This document shows positions 44,375 to 55,974 of a stretch of DNA of 64,000 bases, one piece after another. This DNA is from Vicia villosa. Taxonomy: Eukaryota; Streptophyta; Magnoliopsida; Fabales; Fabaceae. A model generated the notes under the pieces. That model was not told the origin of the DNA. It was given only the letters and a program-made list of their open reading frames with translations, and did not search any database. Each line of letters starts with the position of its first letter. Position 1 is the stretch's first letter. The stretch lies in assembly GCF_029867415.1 (NCBI RefSeq), contig NC_081185.1, positions 108,420,566-108,484,565 of the forward strand, written 5' to 3'. The translations under genes were made by a program, and so were the position numbers.

Positions 44375-47302
44375 AGGCATCCTCTGTTTCTGGATGAGAT
44401 CCATGAGGGATACATTATGGTTGCGGTAAATGTAGAAGATTTTGTGAACAAGGAATGTTCATATTGTATGGTCCCTTGAAGTGGAGGATGGACCTATGTG
44501 TGGAAGATTAGACTAACCTGACCTAGAGTTGTGATGCTGGAACAAGGAGTTCTCAATCCAAAGGCTTCATGTGGGAGTGAAGAAATTGAATTTCAGAACT
44601 AATTCGACCGGTATCTATGGACAGAGAAGAATTACATCAAATCTTTCATGCGAGAGTGAAGATATTGATAAGGTAATCTCTATGTATATGTTAGTTCATC
44701 AGGTCAGGATTTTGGTTAGGTCTAGTCTGTTGCTTGGTGCAGAAGCAAGCATTGTGCAAGGTTGAGTAGCAATCAATTTGTAGTTGTCATGCTTACAACT
44801 AACACTTGAAGTAAGCATTGTGTGAATTTTGTTGAAGTATGACTATTTTCCGCTGCATAGTCTCTGTGCAACCCTATGTGTATAAGAAAGATTCTAGGGG
44901 TATGTATATTCAACAGAATATATGGCAGAACCTTACAGCTTTGATTAAAGTGTCAAAAATACTTGAGTAATCTCTCAAGTTCACTCATAATGACATGGTT
45001 TATTAGAGCTGATGAATGTCAACTGATAAATGATATTCATAATCATCTGCAAGTGTGAACCTTGAAAAATTTCAAGGCTGGAGTGTTCCTAGAAGGAGGA
45101 ACAGATGTCCTACCGGATGTTGGGACATTAGTACTGGTATGCAGCTACCAGCTGAAGAACAGATGTTCTGGTGCTAAACTAATGTAATGTGAGAACATTG
45201 GTTTGGAACCTACTCCTGGTCTGGAAGAGGAGACATCTGACTATAAGTTGATCAGGACACGATTAACATGTGCTTCTACTCTAATTCATTTAGAAGTAAA
45301 AGCTCAGTGCCTCAAGAAAACTCATGAAGGTATTCCTTTCTGATCCTTTGTGATTAAATTAAGAAGAGCTTACATCTGGCATTTTCCTCTGATCAATGAA
45401 ACCAGATATGTGTATTATCATTCATAACCATAGAGCAGTTATTGGAGCTGAATACTGTGACTCTACCACAGTGAAATATGGTCAAGAATGTGTACTGCCC
45501 TAGTTGTTATCCAGAAAGGGTAATCTTGTTTTGAATCAAGGAAGTTAGATGAATCTGACAAACTCAGTGTCATGCTATAATCAAGTCTGGTCCAGAAACC
45601 TAAATGAGGGAATCCCCTCTATAGGTACAAACTATGGGATCCATCATCTCAAAATCAGAATAAATGTCTGAAGAAAAGCACATTGAGATGCTGGCTATTG
45701 TATTCCTTGATATGTCTGGGTATTGCTGATAATTGGATTATTCTATTCCCACCCCGAGTGTTGTCAATTTGACATTAATAATGTTAACCAAGAACCATGA
45801 AGGATGATGTCATATCTGATGTCACAACATCATCTCAAGATCTTCAGTTTCTTTGTAGTATATTTGCCAAGAGAAGAAAGTATAAATGTGAAGAGGTAAT
45901 CAGTCAGAATGACCTAGTGTGAGTAGCAAATTCTAACTGAAAAGCTGGTAAGTACTTTGACGGGAGACTTAGTACTTATTGGGTTTAGAACCTGGATGCT
46001 AGACTGAGAAGAAGTTCTTCTAGCTATGTGTTCTCAATTATCTTCACACATTAAGGAAGAATGGAAAGAGTGTCTGGTGTAGCATATTGATTCTGTTAAA
46101 TATATTGATGGGAGCTGGATATTTACAATGTCCGTATGAAATGACTCAGACGTGTATGCTGAATATTAATTTATGGTTATACAATCATAGTTTCTTCTAC
46201 TTCAAGTTGCAGAATGTGGCAATCTGAATCTTGTGTAGTAAGTAAACTGAGGTTTCTAAACTTGAAAACCGTGGCAAATTCCAAATGAAGGGAACTTCAA
46301 GGACGAACATCAAAGATGTCCTAAATCGACATATCTCAGGGGGGTAAAAGAGTATGAAGATTAGCAAAGACAATTTTATTCTGCTTCTATCCTAATGTAA
46401 AGTCCTTCAAAGACTAACCTTGAAGCCAGAAGAACAAAGTCACACAAGATGTCAGAACATAACTCAAATCATGTTTATTCTCAAAGACCGGCAAAGAATA
46501 TTCTTTGCATTATCATCTGAAGACATGGATTGAAGGTGTGTATCACTTGTTCTGACCTAGTGCATGATCCAACCTATGCACAAGTCCACCTGGTGCAGTT
46601 CATCTTCAAATAACATCTCTTGATCGAGACTTTAGTTAAAGTCCAAGTATGTTGTTTAAATTGCTCAGGTTTATAGAGTCTTTTCATTTTGTTTGAGTCT
46701 TGTTTGAGTCCCTCATGTTCTTCTTTTGAATATGAGAAATGTCTAGAGTCTAGGTTATGGTTGTCTAATTGTGACAATCATAGGGTTTAAGGGTAGTGTT
46801 CAGACATTGTTAAGTCTGTGGTCATTTTTTAGAGTTGTTTGGTAAAGAATAAGAGTCTTGTTTCATGTCGTGAACACAGATTGTTTCTTGTGTTCCAAGT
46901 CCTCTATAGAGAAGTGTTATCTCTATGGATAGTCAGAGTTTGTTTGAGTTCAGACAAACTTATGTCTTGAGTGATGTCAACATCACAAAGTGCGTTTATC
47001 CTGGAAGAAGGACTAGGAATATGCATGAGAAGTTTGAAAAAGTGACATTGTGGTGGTCGTTTTCTTTACCTCCCCGTTTCACTTGGGAGGACGGCACGCT
47101 AGACCCTTCACGCGAAATTTGGAAGGAGAATGCGCCCGTGGCGGGATGAATTTTGTTTCAGTTCTTCCTACGATATCACACGAACTTTCTTATTTGTCCT
47201 ACGAGTAGGAAAGGGAAAAAAAGATCTCAACTAAACCCTAAGAGTTTGCTAAGTGTGGGGATTTCACCTAGACTAGAAATTTTGGAGTCCGGGGGGTCGG
47301 TT

Positions 47303-47335
47303 ATACATAGGGAAGTGTTTAAACACCCTACATAT
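47303..47335 (-). other. Conserved U5 hairpin (B2)
   Basis: Plus-strand arms ATACATAGGG and CCCTACATAT around 13 bases, identical to B1. Confidence 0.68.
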
Positions 47336-49308
47336 CTGTAGTACTCTACAGGAACCTTCTCTGTGTCTAAATGTGTTTGTGCTGCTAATGATTATTGGGA
47401 AAGTTTCTCCTTTGTGTTAGGAGAAGGAATTGAATTGATTAAAGAAAGACAGACAGACAGACAAACTGACTATTTTTGGTATTTTATTAGCTCGCTGAGA
47501 TTCCTTGTGAACCTCATGCCTACATATCCCTAGTGGAAGTCAGAGCTTAATGTAGTTCGGGGAACTAACTAGGGAAATTAATTATTTTTGGAGCCTTGCT
47601 TGAAGCTCAAGGTTGAAGTTTTGAATTAAATCTCTGTTTACAGTAAAGAGGCATGAAATCATCTTTACAGAGAGGTATTTGTACTATTCTACCACAAACA
47701 TTTTGAAAGAGTGACAGAATAACTGGATTCATTTCATTCAAGAGGGGGACCTTACTTGTGTGTTTGCAAGTATGCCAGTCAGATGCCTCTTAAATGAAAG
47801 AAAGATGCTCGTCCAAATTAGGGAAAGTGTACAAGTCTGGGGATGTGCCAGAGCATGTCTTTCAGAGTCCTAAATGGGAGACTTTGATTGAAACTGAAAT
47901 GTGTAATGTTTGTTTGTTTGAATGTGGTAGAGTAGTAAAAATATCTCTCTATAGAGATAAGCTATGTCTATCTACTGTATAAAAGATTTGACTTTAGTTG
48001 GCTTGTATGAGGCCCAAGCTTGAGGCTTTTTGATTGACTAATTAATATATTGACTCTGGGAGATGACTCCACTGGGGAATAATTACAGGGTATTTTTTGT
48101 GTTCTGTACAAAGCCCAGAATTGAGGCGGACTCTATTTGGAGAGTGTTTATTTAATGGATTTTTATTTGGTGTTCTGTACAAAGCCCAGAATTGAGGCTG
48201 ACTCTACTTAGGGAGACTATATTTGTGTGCCTTGTACAAAGCCCAAGGTTGTGGCTGACTGCTGAAGATAACTGAATTTCTGAGACTATGAATGACTCTA
48301 TTTTGTGTGCCTTGTACAAAGCCCAAGGTTATGGCTGACTCTAGCTAGGGAAAACATTATTTTCTGCCTTGTACAAAGCCCAAGGTTGTGGCTACTGAAT
48401 GATGAGGAACTCACCGGGGAGACTCTATTATCTGCCTTGTACAATGCCCAAGGTTGAGGCTGACTCTTGACAGGGGAGTTTTATTGTTTAGTGCCTTGTA
48501 TGAAGCCCAAGGTTGAGGCTAACTGTTTTTGTTGGTTTTGACTCTATTGAGGAGATTTTATTTATTAAAAGACTGTTTTTTTGATGGAAGCTAACCCTTT
48601 CCAGGGGTTTTGACTCAGGTGGTGAATTTGTCTGTTAAAAGACTGACTTTATCATGTTTTTTTTTAGGCTGACCCTTTCCAGGGGTTTTGACTCTTTTGG
48701 GGAAATTATCTCCTAAGAGAATGAATCTTTGGTTTTGAAAGACTGATGTTGTTGAAATGAAAGAATGATGTTGGAGGCTAACCCTTTCCAGGGGTTTTTG
48801 ACTGAAATGATAGATTGATTTTAATTGACTTTTGGAGGCTAACCCTTTCCAGGGGTTTTTGTTAAAATGATGGCAGAAAGATTATCTAGTGGAGACTTCT
48901 TGTTTAAAGCCCAAGATGAAGGCTGACACATGCTGAGGATGATCAAACATGGATCCTAGACTCTGCTAAGGAAAATTGATGAAGATAAGGGTGACAGAGA
49001 CTGTCCATGTCTCTCATTCCAGAAGGTGTACTCAATGTAAAATTGAGACAAACTTAGCTTGTTTAAAGTCTGGTTTAAATTGGAAGAAACTCACCAGGGT
49101 AGGCTAAAAGGTGACTAAAGACCTGTTCCTATGTTTATAAGAAACCTGATGGGTCCTTGTATACAAGCTCAAGAGGAAGCTGGAAATGCTTTTAAGAAGC
49201 CTGTGGGTCCTTGTACAAAGCCCAAGAGGAGGCTAATCGAGGGTCCTTGTTATAGCATAAGAGAAAGCTATGTAGTTTTGAACTTATTTTGGCTCTAAGC
49301 AAATGGGT

Positions 49309-49795
49309 AAGAGGTTTCACCGGGAATAATTCCTCTTTGGGTGGATGTGTCCTATATTTTGAATTCTAAGGTTTTTTCCAAGATGTTTCACCGGGAATAA
49401 TTCATCTTGGGGGTTTGAACTACAGATCTCTATTTAGGAAAGAGCCTTCACCGGGAAGACATTCTCAATCCTAGGCCATATTCCTATAATATATATATAT
49501 AGTTTAACTGTCCTAGGGTTTATACTCAAACGTAGTTCTAAACTAATGTATATGCACAGTTTATATTTGACAGTAATTTAAATAAAGACTGTAAATTGAA
49601 AGCTTGTAAAGCCTAACCTGGATGGAGTGGAGGCCTTTGAAGAAGTATATACAGAGCCTCAACAGTAATTGGTGGATAACAGTTGAATATATATGATAAA
49701 CAGTTAAGGGTTTTTGAAAACAGAAGAAGTGAAGATGGACAAAGGTCACATAGGTATCTGAAGAGTTTCACCGGGAATAATGCCCTTCAAATACC
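49309..49795 (-). other. Three CCCGG-loop hairpins in B2 LTR
   Basis: On the plus strand: AAGAGG/CCTCTT (49309-49337), CCAAGATG/CATCTTGG (49378-49410) and GGTATCTGAAGAG/CCCTTCAAATACC (49753-49795), all around the 17-base loop. The second has C-G where the solo LTR has T-A at the outermost pair, a compensating change between copies. Confidence 0.7.
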
Positions 49796-50384
49796 AGAAG
49801 AATGTTTTGAAAACAGAAAGGAGATTTTGAAAATACAGTTTTGAAAACAAGCTAAGAAGAGAAGGTGTTTGGGACTTACACTCTATTAGAGGCCCAGTAC
49901 TTTACAGTACTGGTTACAAAAGCAGTTTTGAAAATGATTCGAAATGATATAAGGTTTTGTTGTTTGAAAACCTTAATCATTTGATTTAAATGGAGATTGA
50001 AAACAGTTTTGAAAATTGACAAAAAAGTTAATTTAATTAAGGTAAAGAATAAAGATCTATGCCTAATTAAGACCTAAACAATTAGGGTTTTATCATAAAC
50101 TTATTTTCAAAATAATTAGGTTAAAACAAAATGAATATATATATTTAAAGTTTTTAAGAGAAAAAAAAACACTTTAAAACATACTATGTTAAACCTAATT
50201 AAAACACATGAAATAAATAATATTTTTTATGATTTTTTTTGGTTATTCACAAAATAGGTATATTAAATAAAAAGTGTGTGAAAAATGAAGTGAAAATGAT
50301 TTAATTTGATAGGCTAAATAATCATGTGAAGTTGTGAAGAGAATAGGTGTGAAAAGTGATAAAAAATTAGAAATGTCTCCACCA

Positions 50385-50600
50385 AGGCTTGAACTCACGC
50401 CCTTTAGGTCACACACCCAAAACAACACCACTGAGCCAACGCGCGCATGGTGATAGCAACTCTCACTCATTTGGTTATGTTTCAAAACAAGTGATAAATC
50501 ATTGAAAAATAAAAGAATCAAAAAGTCTGGGGCGAGGGGGATTCGAACCCCAGACTTGAGGCATGAGGAGACTAAGGGCGTATGGGAGGCCACTAGGGCA
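50385..50600 (-). other. Pair of tRNA-like segments in B2 LTR
   Basis: Segment 2: A-box 50438-50428, weak B-box 50396-50386 (GAGTTCAAGCC). Segment 1: A-box TGCCCTAGTGG (50600-50590) and perfect B-box GGTTCGAATCC (50549-50539), minus strand. Confidence 0.58.
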
Positions 50601-51550
50601 AACGATGAATTCGTTTGTAAAACGCATACCATTCAAAATAAAATAAACTTTGTTCAGAGATTTAAAAAATGGCGCCACCCTCCATCTTCGTCTTCAACCT
50701 CAAGCTCCAACATTTTTGAAATTCTGATTCTCTCAAATCTCAACCAATGGCCCAGGTGTAAACATGAAACTTGTTCTAAATTCACTCACGATTCTAAATA
50801 TGTAACTAATATATATTTATATTAACTACATCTAACTAATTTACCAGAAATCGTGAAGAACCCTAAAATTTAAAAATCAAATTAAATGACTATACTGAAA
50901 GATAAATGAATGATGATAGAGGGTTTTCAATCCTCTGATGATGCTGAACAAGATAGAATCGAGCTATTTCTTAAAGAATGCTTAAATTAAAGAGGTGGAG
51001 TTCAGAAACTTACCTCTGAAAATGGAGGTCGTGAGGATGATAGAGAGCAACTGGGCTTGTATGAATGATCCCAAAAGCTTCCTTGTGACTCAGTGATGCT
51101 AACTGAATGCTTGTTGTAACCTCAATCCTCCTGAATTGTTCTATGGACCTCCCTCGATTTGAGCTTCAAGTGAACATGGAGAGTGATGATTCTTGAGTTA
51201 CAGATGAGCTGCAGCCATCTGAACAGCTTCACTAACTCCTATGGAACGTGCCTGGATGCTTGGCTTGATTGGAAACCTTCTGAATTGCCCTATGGACCTC
51301 CAACTGCAACTGCTCCAAAGTGAGAGCAACAATGGTGTTCCTCCACTTACAGAAGTGATCCAGGTGCTTGGATCACCTCAAATGACCTCCCTTGAGATGT
51401 TAGAATGCTTACTTTCCAAAGATAAGCTCTGGTTTGAAGAAAACGATTCTTCTTGCCAAAGAACTTTGAAAAACAATAAGCATGAGAAGAGAAAGAGAAA
51501 GCAAGGAATATGGTTGCTTGGGTGTGTTTTTCTACTGAAGTATGCCCTCC

Positions 51551-51558
51551 TATTTATA
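51551..51558 (-). promoter_or_regulatory. Putative LTR promoter TATA box (B2)
   Basis: TATAAATA on the minus strand in the TTTGCC context shared by family B. Confidence 0.55.
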
Positions 51559-53092
51559 GGCAAATGAATGCAGATCAATTGGCTGTGGTGAGCTTGCTTA
51601 ATGAAAGAAATTTGGTTTCTTAAGCATGAAGGAAGTTTGCAAATATCTCTTATGCAATGATGAGAATTTTGATTCCATTTGATCAATCCCCTAGCCCTCG
51701 ATTTTGCTTGATCTTAGGGGACAATTCTGAGACAGAAATGAGCTCGAATTGGTTGGTGAGAAGATTCCTTGGGTGATTCATCAATTTGCCATAAATTCCT
51801 AAATGTAATCATTACATAATCACATGTTCTTGTTTTTAGAATCTTCTTCAATTATCATGGCATGGTGAAAATGAATGCATGGCATGTTTTCAGATGTGTT
51901 ATGGGTCGTGTAGCATCCATATTTGAGGTCATGTGCACAAAATTTCAAAGTTCCAAAATGATGCATGACCTATAATTTCACTTCATGAGGCCAACTTTGA
52001 ACAAGCATAACTCTTAGCTCAAAATGAATTTGGAGAAGGTTGGACACAATTTGGAAAGCCCTAAACATCTACTTCAAATCATTAGTTTGGAGTTTCTTCA
52101 AAATCCTTTGGCAAATTTGTGAAAAATGAGGTCAAAGTTGGAAGAAAACTAGGTTAAAACACTTAGAAAAATTTCTAAGTGTTTATGACCTAAAACTCCA
52201 AAATTTCCAAAACTCTTAAATGATTGATCTTTTGAAAAAAGTTCCTTTGTAAGATGTTGTTTTATTTTGCAAGATCTACAACTTCCATGTTGGAAGTTTT
52301 TTGAGTTGTGTAGGTGAAATTTTGAGTTCTCACCATGCCTCAAAAAACCCTAATTCCCGACTTTTCGCTCCTTGATGAATTTCTTTGAATTTCTTTGGTC
52401 AAATGACTTTAATATCCATATATTGATGATATTGATCCTTGAAAGCCATGGTTTGACCAAAAATCTCAAAAGTCAATGGTGATCCCATACAGTTGACTTT
52501 TTCCAGATATGGTGAGATTTTGGACTTTTGTGTAGAATCAAGATCTTTTCCTCAGATGAATGATGTAAATGGATTATATTGAGGTAGTAGAGACTCTTGA
52601 ATCATGTCTTGAGTTTTGGATCCATGCCCTGATTAAAAAGTCAACTATCTTGGGGAATTAGGTCAAAAACCCTAATTGTCGACCAGAGGACAATGATGAT
52701 TGTAGACTTTGAATTGAGGTGTAATGTCCAGTGGATCTTGTCATATGAGTTTTTTGAAGATGAGTGATGTCTTTGAATGGTCCCCTAGGGCTTTTTAGGG
52801 TTTCCCAAAGGTGATCCCTGAGTTTAGTCCTTGATAGGCTCAAAAAAAATCCTAGTCTGGTGACCTGAGTAACTCTGTACTTAGATGACTGGGTGTCAAA
52901 TCAATCATAGGTGAAATAATGAAGCTCTTGAGTCTTAGAGTCTAATCCTTCTATTGATTGATCCTTTGCCTGAGCTTTCTGGTTTTTTGAACACCCTTGA
53001 TTGAATGTCAGACTGCTCTGGGTACTTACTTTGACTTGATGAAAATCCTTAAGATATGTCATCTCAGGGGGGTCAAAAATTAGGGTATGACA

Positions 53093-53105
53093 GATGCCCC
53101 TATTT
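53093..53105 (-). other. Polypurine tract of B2
   Basis: Minus strand AAATAGGGGCATC before the LTR start. Confidence 0.65.
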
Positions 53106-55403
53106 AAGTTTTTTTTATCTGGAGGGAGAGAGATTGAGATCTCGATCTCTCCTGCGTAAAAGAGACTTAAATATCAAAGAATGCCCGAATTTTGGGCGCT
53201 CCTGAGATGATAAAATCTTTGCATGATTTGATCCCATTGTCGCACTTGGCGGGGAATGAGGAGACAAACTCCTGTAGAAACACTTGATGTGGATTCTGGC
53301 GAATGGATGGCAGTGTAGGATGCGCAATCCATTTTCTTTAACTAAGTGTTGACACTTAGAAAAAGGCAAACAACCTCCCCTTTGTTTCGGATGTCCATAT
53401 CTCGAAACTGGTCTCAGTCGTGTTTGGACAATATCTCAGATAAAGAGAAAATTCTCCAAAGATTTGTTTCCTCATCAAACTTCTCATCAGCACTTGGAGA
53501 TGAGACGCCATTTGATGGTAGTAAAGAAACTTCAAAGGTTTGTTTCCTCATCAAACTTCTTACCAGCACTTGGAGGTAAGACGCCATTTGATGGTAGTAA
53601 AGAAACTTCACCATCTTCCCTTTTGACTTGACGTCTTTGAAAGAATGTCATATGGCCCCGCGCTCTTTTGAGGGGCTAATGACTTTGCTTGAAGGAGGAC
53701 GAACTGTTTTCGGGGTGAAAACCAACATTCGTCGACTGATGCCGGGGAATCAACAAACTGTTCTCCTAAGAGGAAAACTGCCATTCATCGACTCTGTGGG
53801 GAACTAAACATCCCAGAAACAGACAAACTGTTTGAAGAAACTGCCATTTGTCGATCTCTTGAGTATTTAACAGACAAACTGTCTTTCCTTGGGGAAAGGC
53901 TGCCATTTGCCAATTGCTAGGGGAACAAACTGTCTTCTACTAGGAGACTGCCATTTGTTGATCCCGTCGTGAAAGAAATTGAGCAAACTGTCTTCTGCTG
54001 AAAGAGACTGCCATTTGCTGACTTTGTTGAGGAATCTGAACTATCTTCTGGACGAAGACTACCATTCACTGAATCTGCTGGAGAATCATTTGTCGATCTG
54101 CTGGGAGATTCTCTTTGATGAAAAGTGGCATCTCTTGACCCTGCTGGGGAAATACCAGATTGTTTTCCAGGAGGAAAAACTACCACTTGTCAATTATGTC
54201 GAGGAATCCATACTCCTCGGAGAAGAGAAACCGCTCATCGGCCTTGTAGGGAATTCCAAAAATGCGAAACAGACTATCTTATCTGAAGAAGATCGTCGAG
54301 CGTCGCTCTGCAGGAGATTCTCAGTTGGGGGATTCCAAAAGTGAACAAACTATCTCTTTGAGGGAGACTACCATTTGTTGACTTGCTTGGGGAATTTGGG
54401 TGTATGAACCTTCTTCATGAAGAAGAAAAACCCTTTTGCAACTTTGCAGGGGAATCTTGAGTATATGCTTTAATGGCTCGGGCATTCACATGATCAAAGC
54501 CTGACTCGACTATGCAGTTATGATGTAATGTATGCATGAATATTATGACAATGATAAAATGTAAAGTGAATGTGAATAGAATTGTCGCAGATGTAAAATA
54601 CTATGATACGACTTGAATTCTTGTTGATCAGAAGATGTCCTCTTCTTGCAGTTCGAACTCTGTTGGGGATATCTGGTTATCAGTTGTCCGCTGTCCGAAG
54701 TGAGTAATATGAATTGAAGTAAAGATCCGTCATCGGGAGATGTTCGCAAAGCGACCTCATGGGGAAATATTGGTTCCCGGAGTCTCAACCGTTTTTGGAG
54801 CAACTGTTTGCATTCTTCCTATTGTTTGTAAACCTCAGAAAGAAATTTCACCTCTATTTTTGCAAGTAAATTCATTTTATTTTATGAAAACAATTGTTTT
54901 AAGAAAATGACTGTTTAAATTTAAAATGCATTTCAAGAAACTGAAAAAGACTAGATTGCAAAAGAAAAGCACAAGGCTCAAATTATTATATATGGAATGG
55001 TAATCAGCCAAATGCTTGATTCCATGGAGTATTTACAAAGTTGGAAATTGGTAATTTTCGGGAAAAGGGCTACGATGAAACGTGACGACCGTTATCTTTC
55101 CCTTCCACTCCGGGATGCGCTGTATTCGTGCTTCGTAGAAGATGACCTACTGCTGATGAATACTCCGCTATGGATTTTTGAATGATCAAGTTTGTCCTGA
55201 ACACAGTTACTTGCCATATATCCCTATCTTTTGCGTAAACTACCCCTTTCGGGTTTTAAGTCTACCGGGATTGATTATTTATTTTTTATGTCTCTAATTT
55301 TTGCCTGAATCGCCCTTTCGGGTTTTCGATTCACCGAGACGCTCTTTTTTGCCTAAGTCGCTCTTTGCGAGTTTTCAACTTAGCGAGCTGTTCTTTTAAT
55401 TAT
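53106..55403 (-). mobile_element. B2 region between pol and 3' LTR, with tandem hairpin repeats
   Basis: The same layout as in B1: two 76-bp units (53460-53611) against three, and about eleven or twelve hairpin-based units (about 53700-54400) against about sixteen. No open gene. Confidence 0.7.
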
Positions 55404-55974
55404 TTAGGCGAAGTATTTCTTGACTGCGTCGACGTTCACAGGACGGGTGAATTCTTCTCCATCCATAGTCGTGAGTATTAAGGCTCCTCCTGAGAAAGCT
55501 CTCTTGACCACGTATGGGCCGTCATAATTGGGAGTCCATTTCCCTCTCGAATCTGTAAGAAAAGATTGAATCTTTTTGAGTACAAGGTCGCCTTCTTTGA
55601 TTGTGCGAGGTCGAACCTTTTTGTCGAAAGCTTTCTTCATTCTTTGTTGATATAGCTGACCGTGGCATAAAGCTGTCATGCGCTTTTCTTCGATTAAGTT
55701 CAATTCATCGAATTTGCTTTGACACCACTCGGCTTCTGTTAATTTTGCCTCCATCAAGACTCTCATTGATGGGATTTCAACCTCTATAGGTAGGACTGCC
55801 TCCATGCCATATACAAGGGAGAAAGGAGTTGCTCCGGTCGAAGTACGTACTGATGTACGGTAACCATGAAGAGCATACGGGAGCATTTCATGCCAATCTT
55901 TGTAAGTAATGACCATCTTCTGAATGATTTTCTTGATGTTTTTGTTAGCTGCTTCTACAGCTCCATTCATCTTT
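55404..55974 (-). pseudogene. B2 integrase C-terminal part, after a frameshift
   Basis: A 188-codon frame starting at NGAVEAANK, which holds the catalytic Glu of the D,D,E triad, and ending with the GPY/F module (NYDGPYVV at about 148-155) and DAVKKYFA. It is out of frame with the upstream part because one G present in B1 (CTTTGGTCTG) is missing near 55975 (CTTTGTCTG). Translation of pol would end just before the catalytic Glu, so this copy should not supply active integrase. Confidence 0.88.

Larger units (their letters stand above)
43258..47048 (+). mobile_element. Non-coding LTR element with Met-tRNA primer site (LARD-like), cut by B2
   Basis: A 5' LTR (43258-44360) and a Met-tRNA type primer site are followed by 2.7 kb without a recognisable gag or pol frame. 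Many short phrases with GATGTC/GACATC dyads resemble copia (SIRE/Maximus-type) sequence. The 3' LTR is not visible because B2 starts at 47049. It could be a large non-autonomous derivative or an old, decayed copia element. Confidence 0.6.
47049..53092 (-). mobile_element. Element B2 3' LTR (6044 bp)
   Basis: Begins on the minus strand TGTCATACCCTAATTTTTG at 53092. The far end on the plus strand is TGTGGTGGTCG, so the terminal CA is intact. Five bases before it read GACAT, which should be the target duplication if the other end can be found. Confidence 0.87.
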
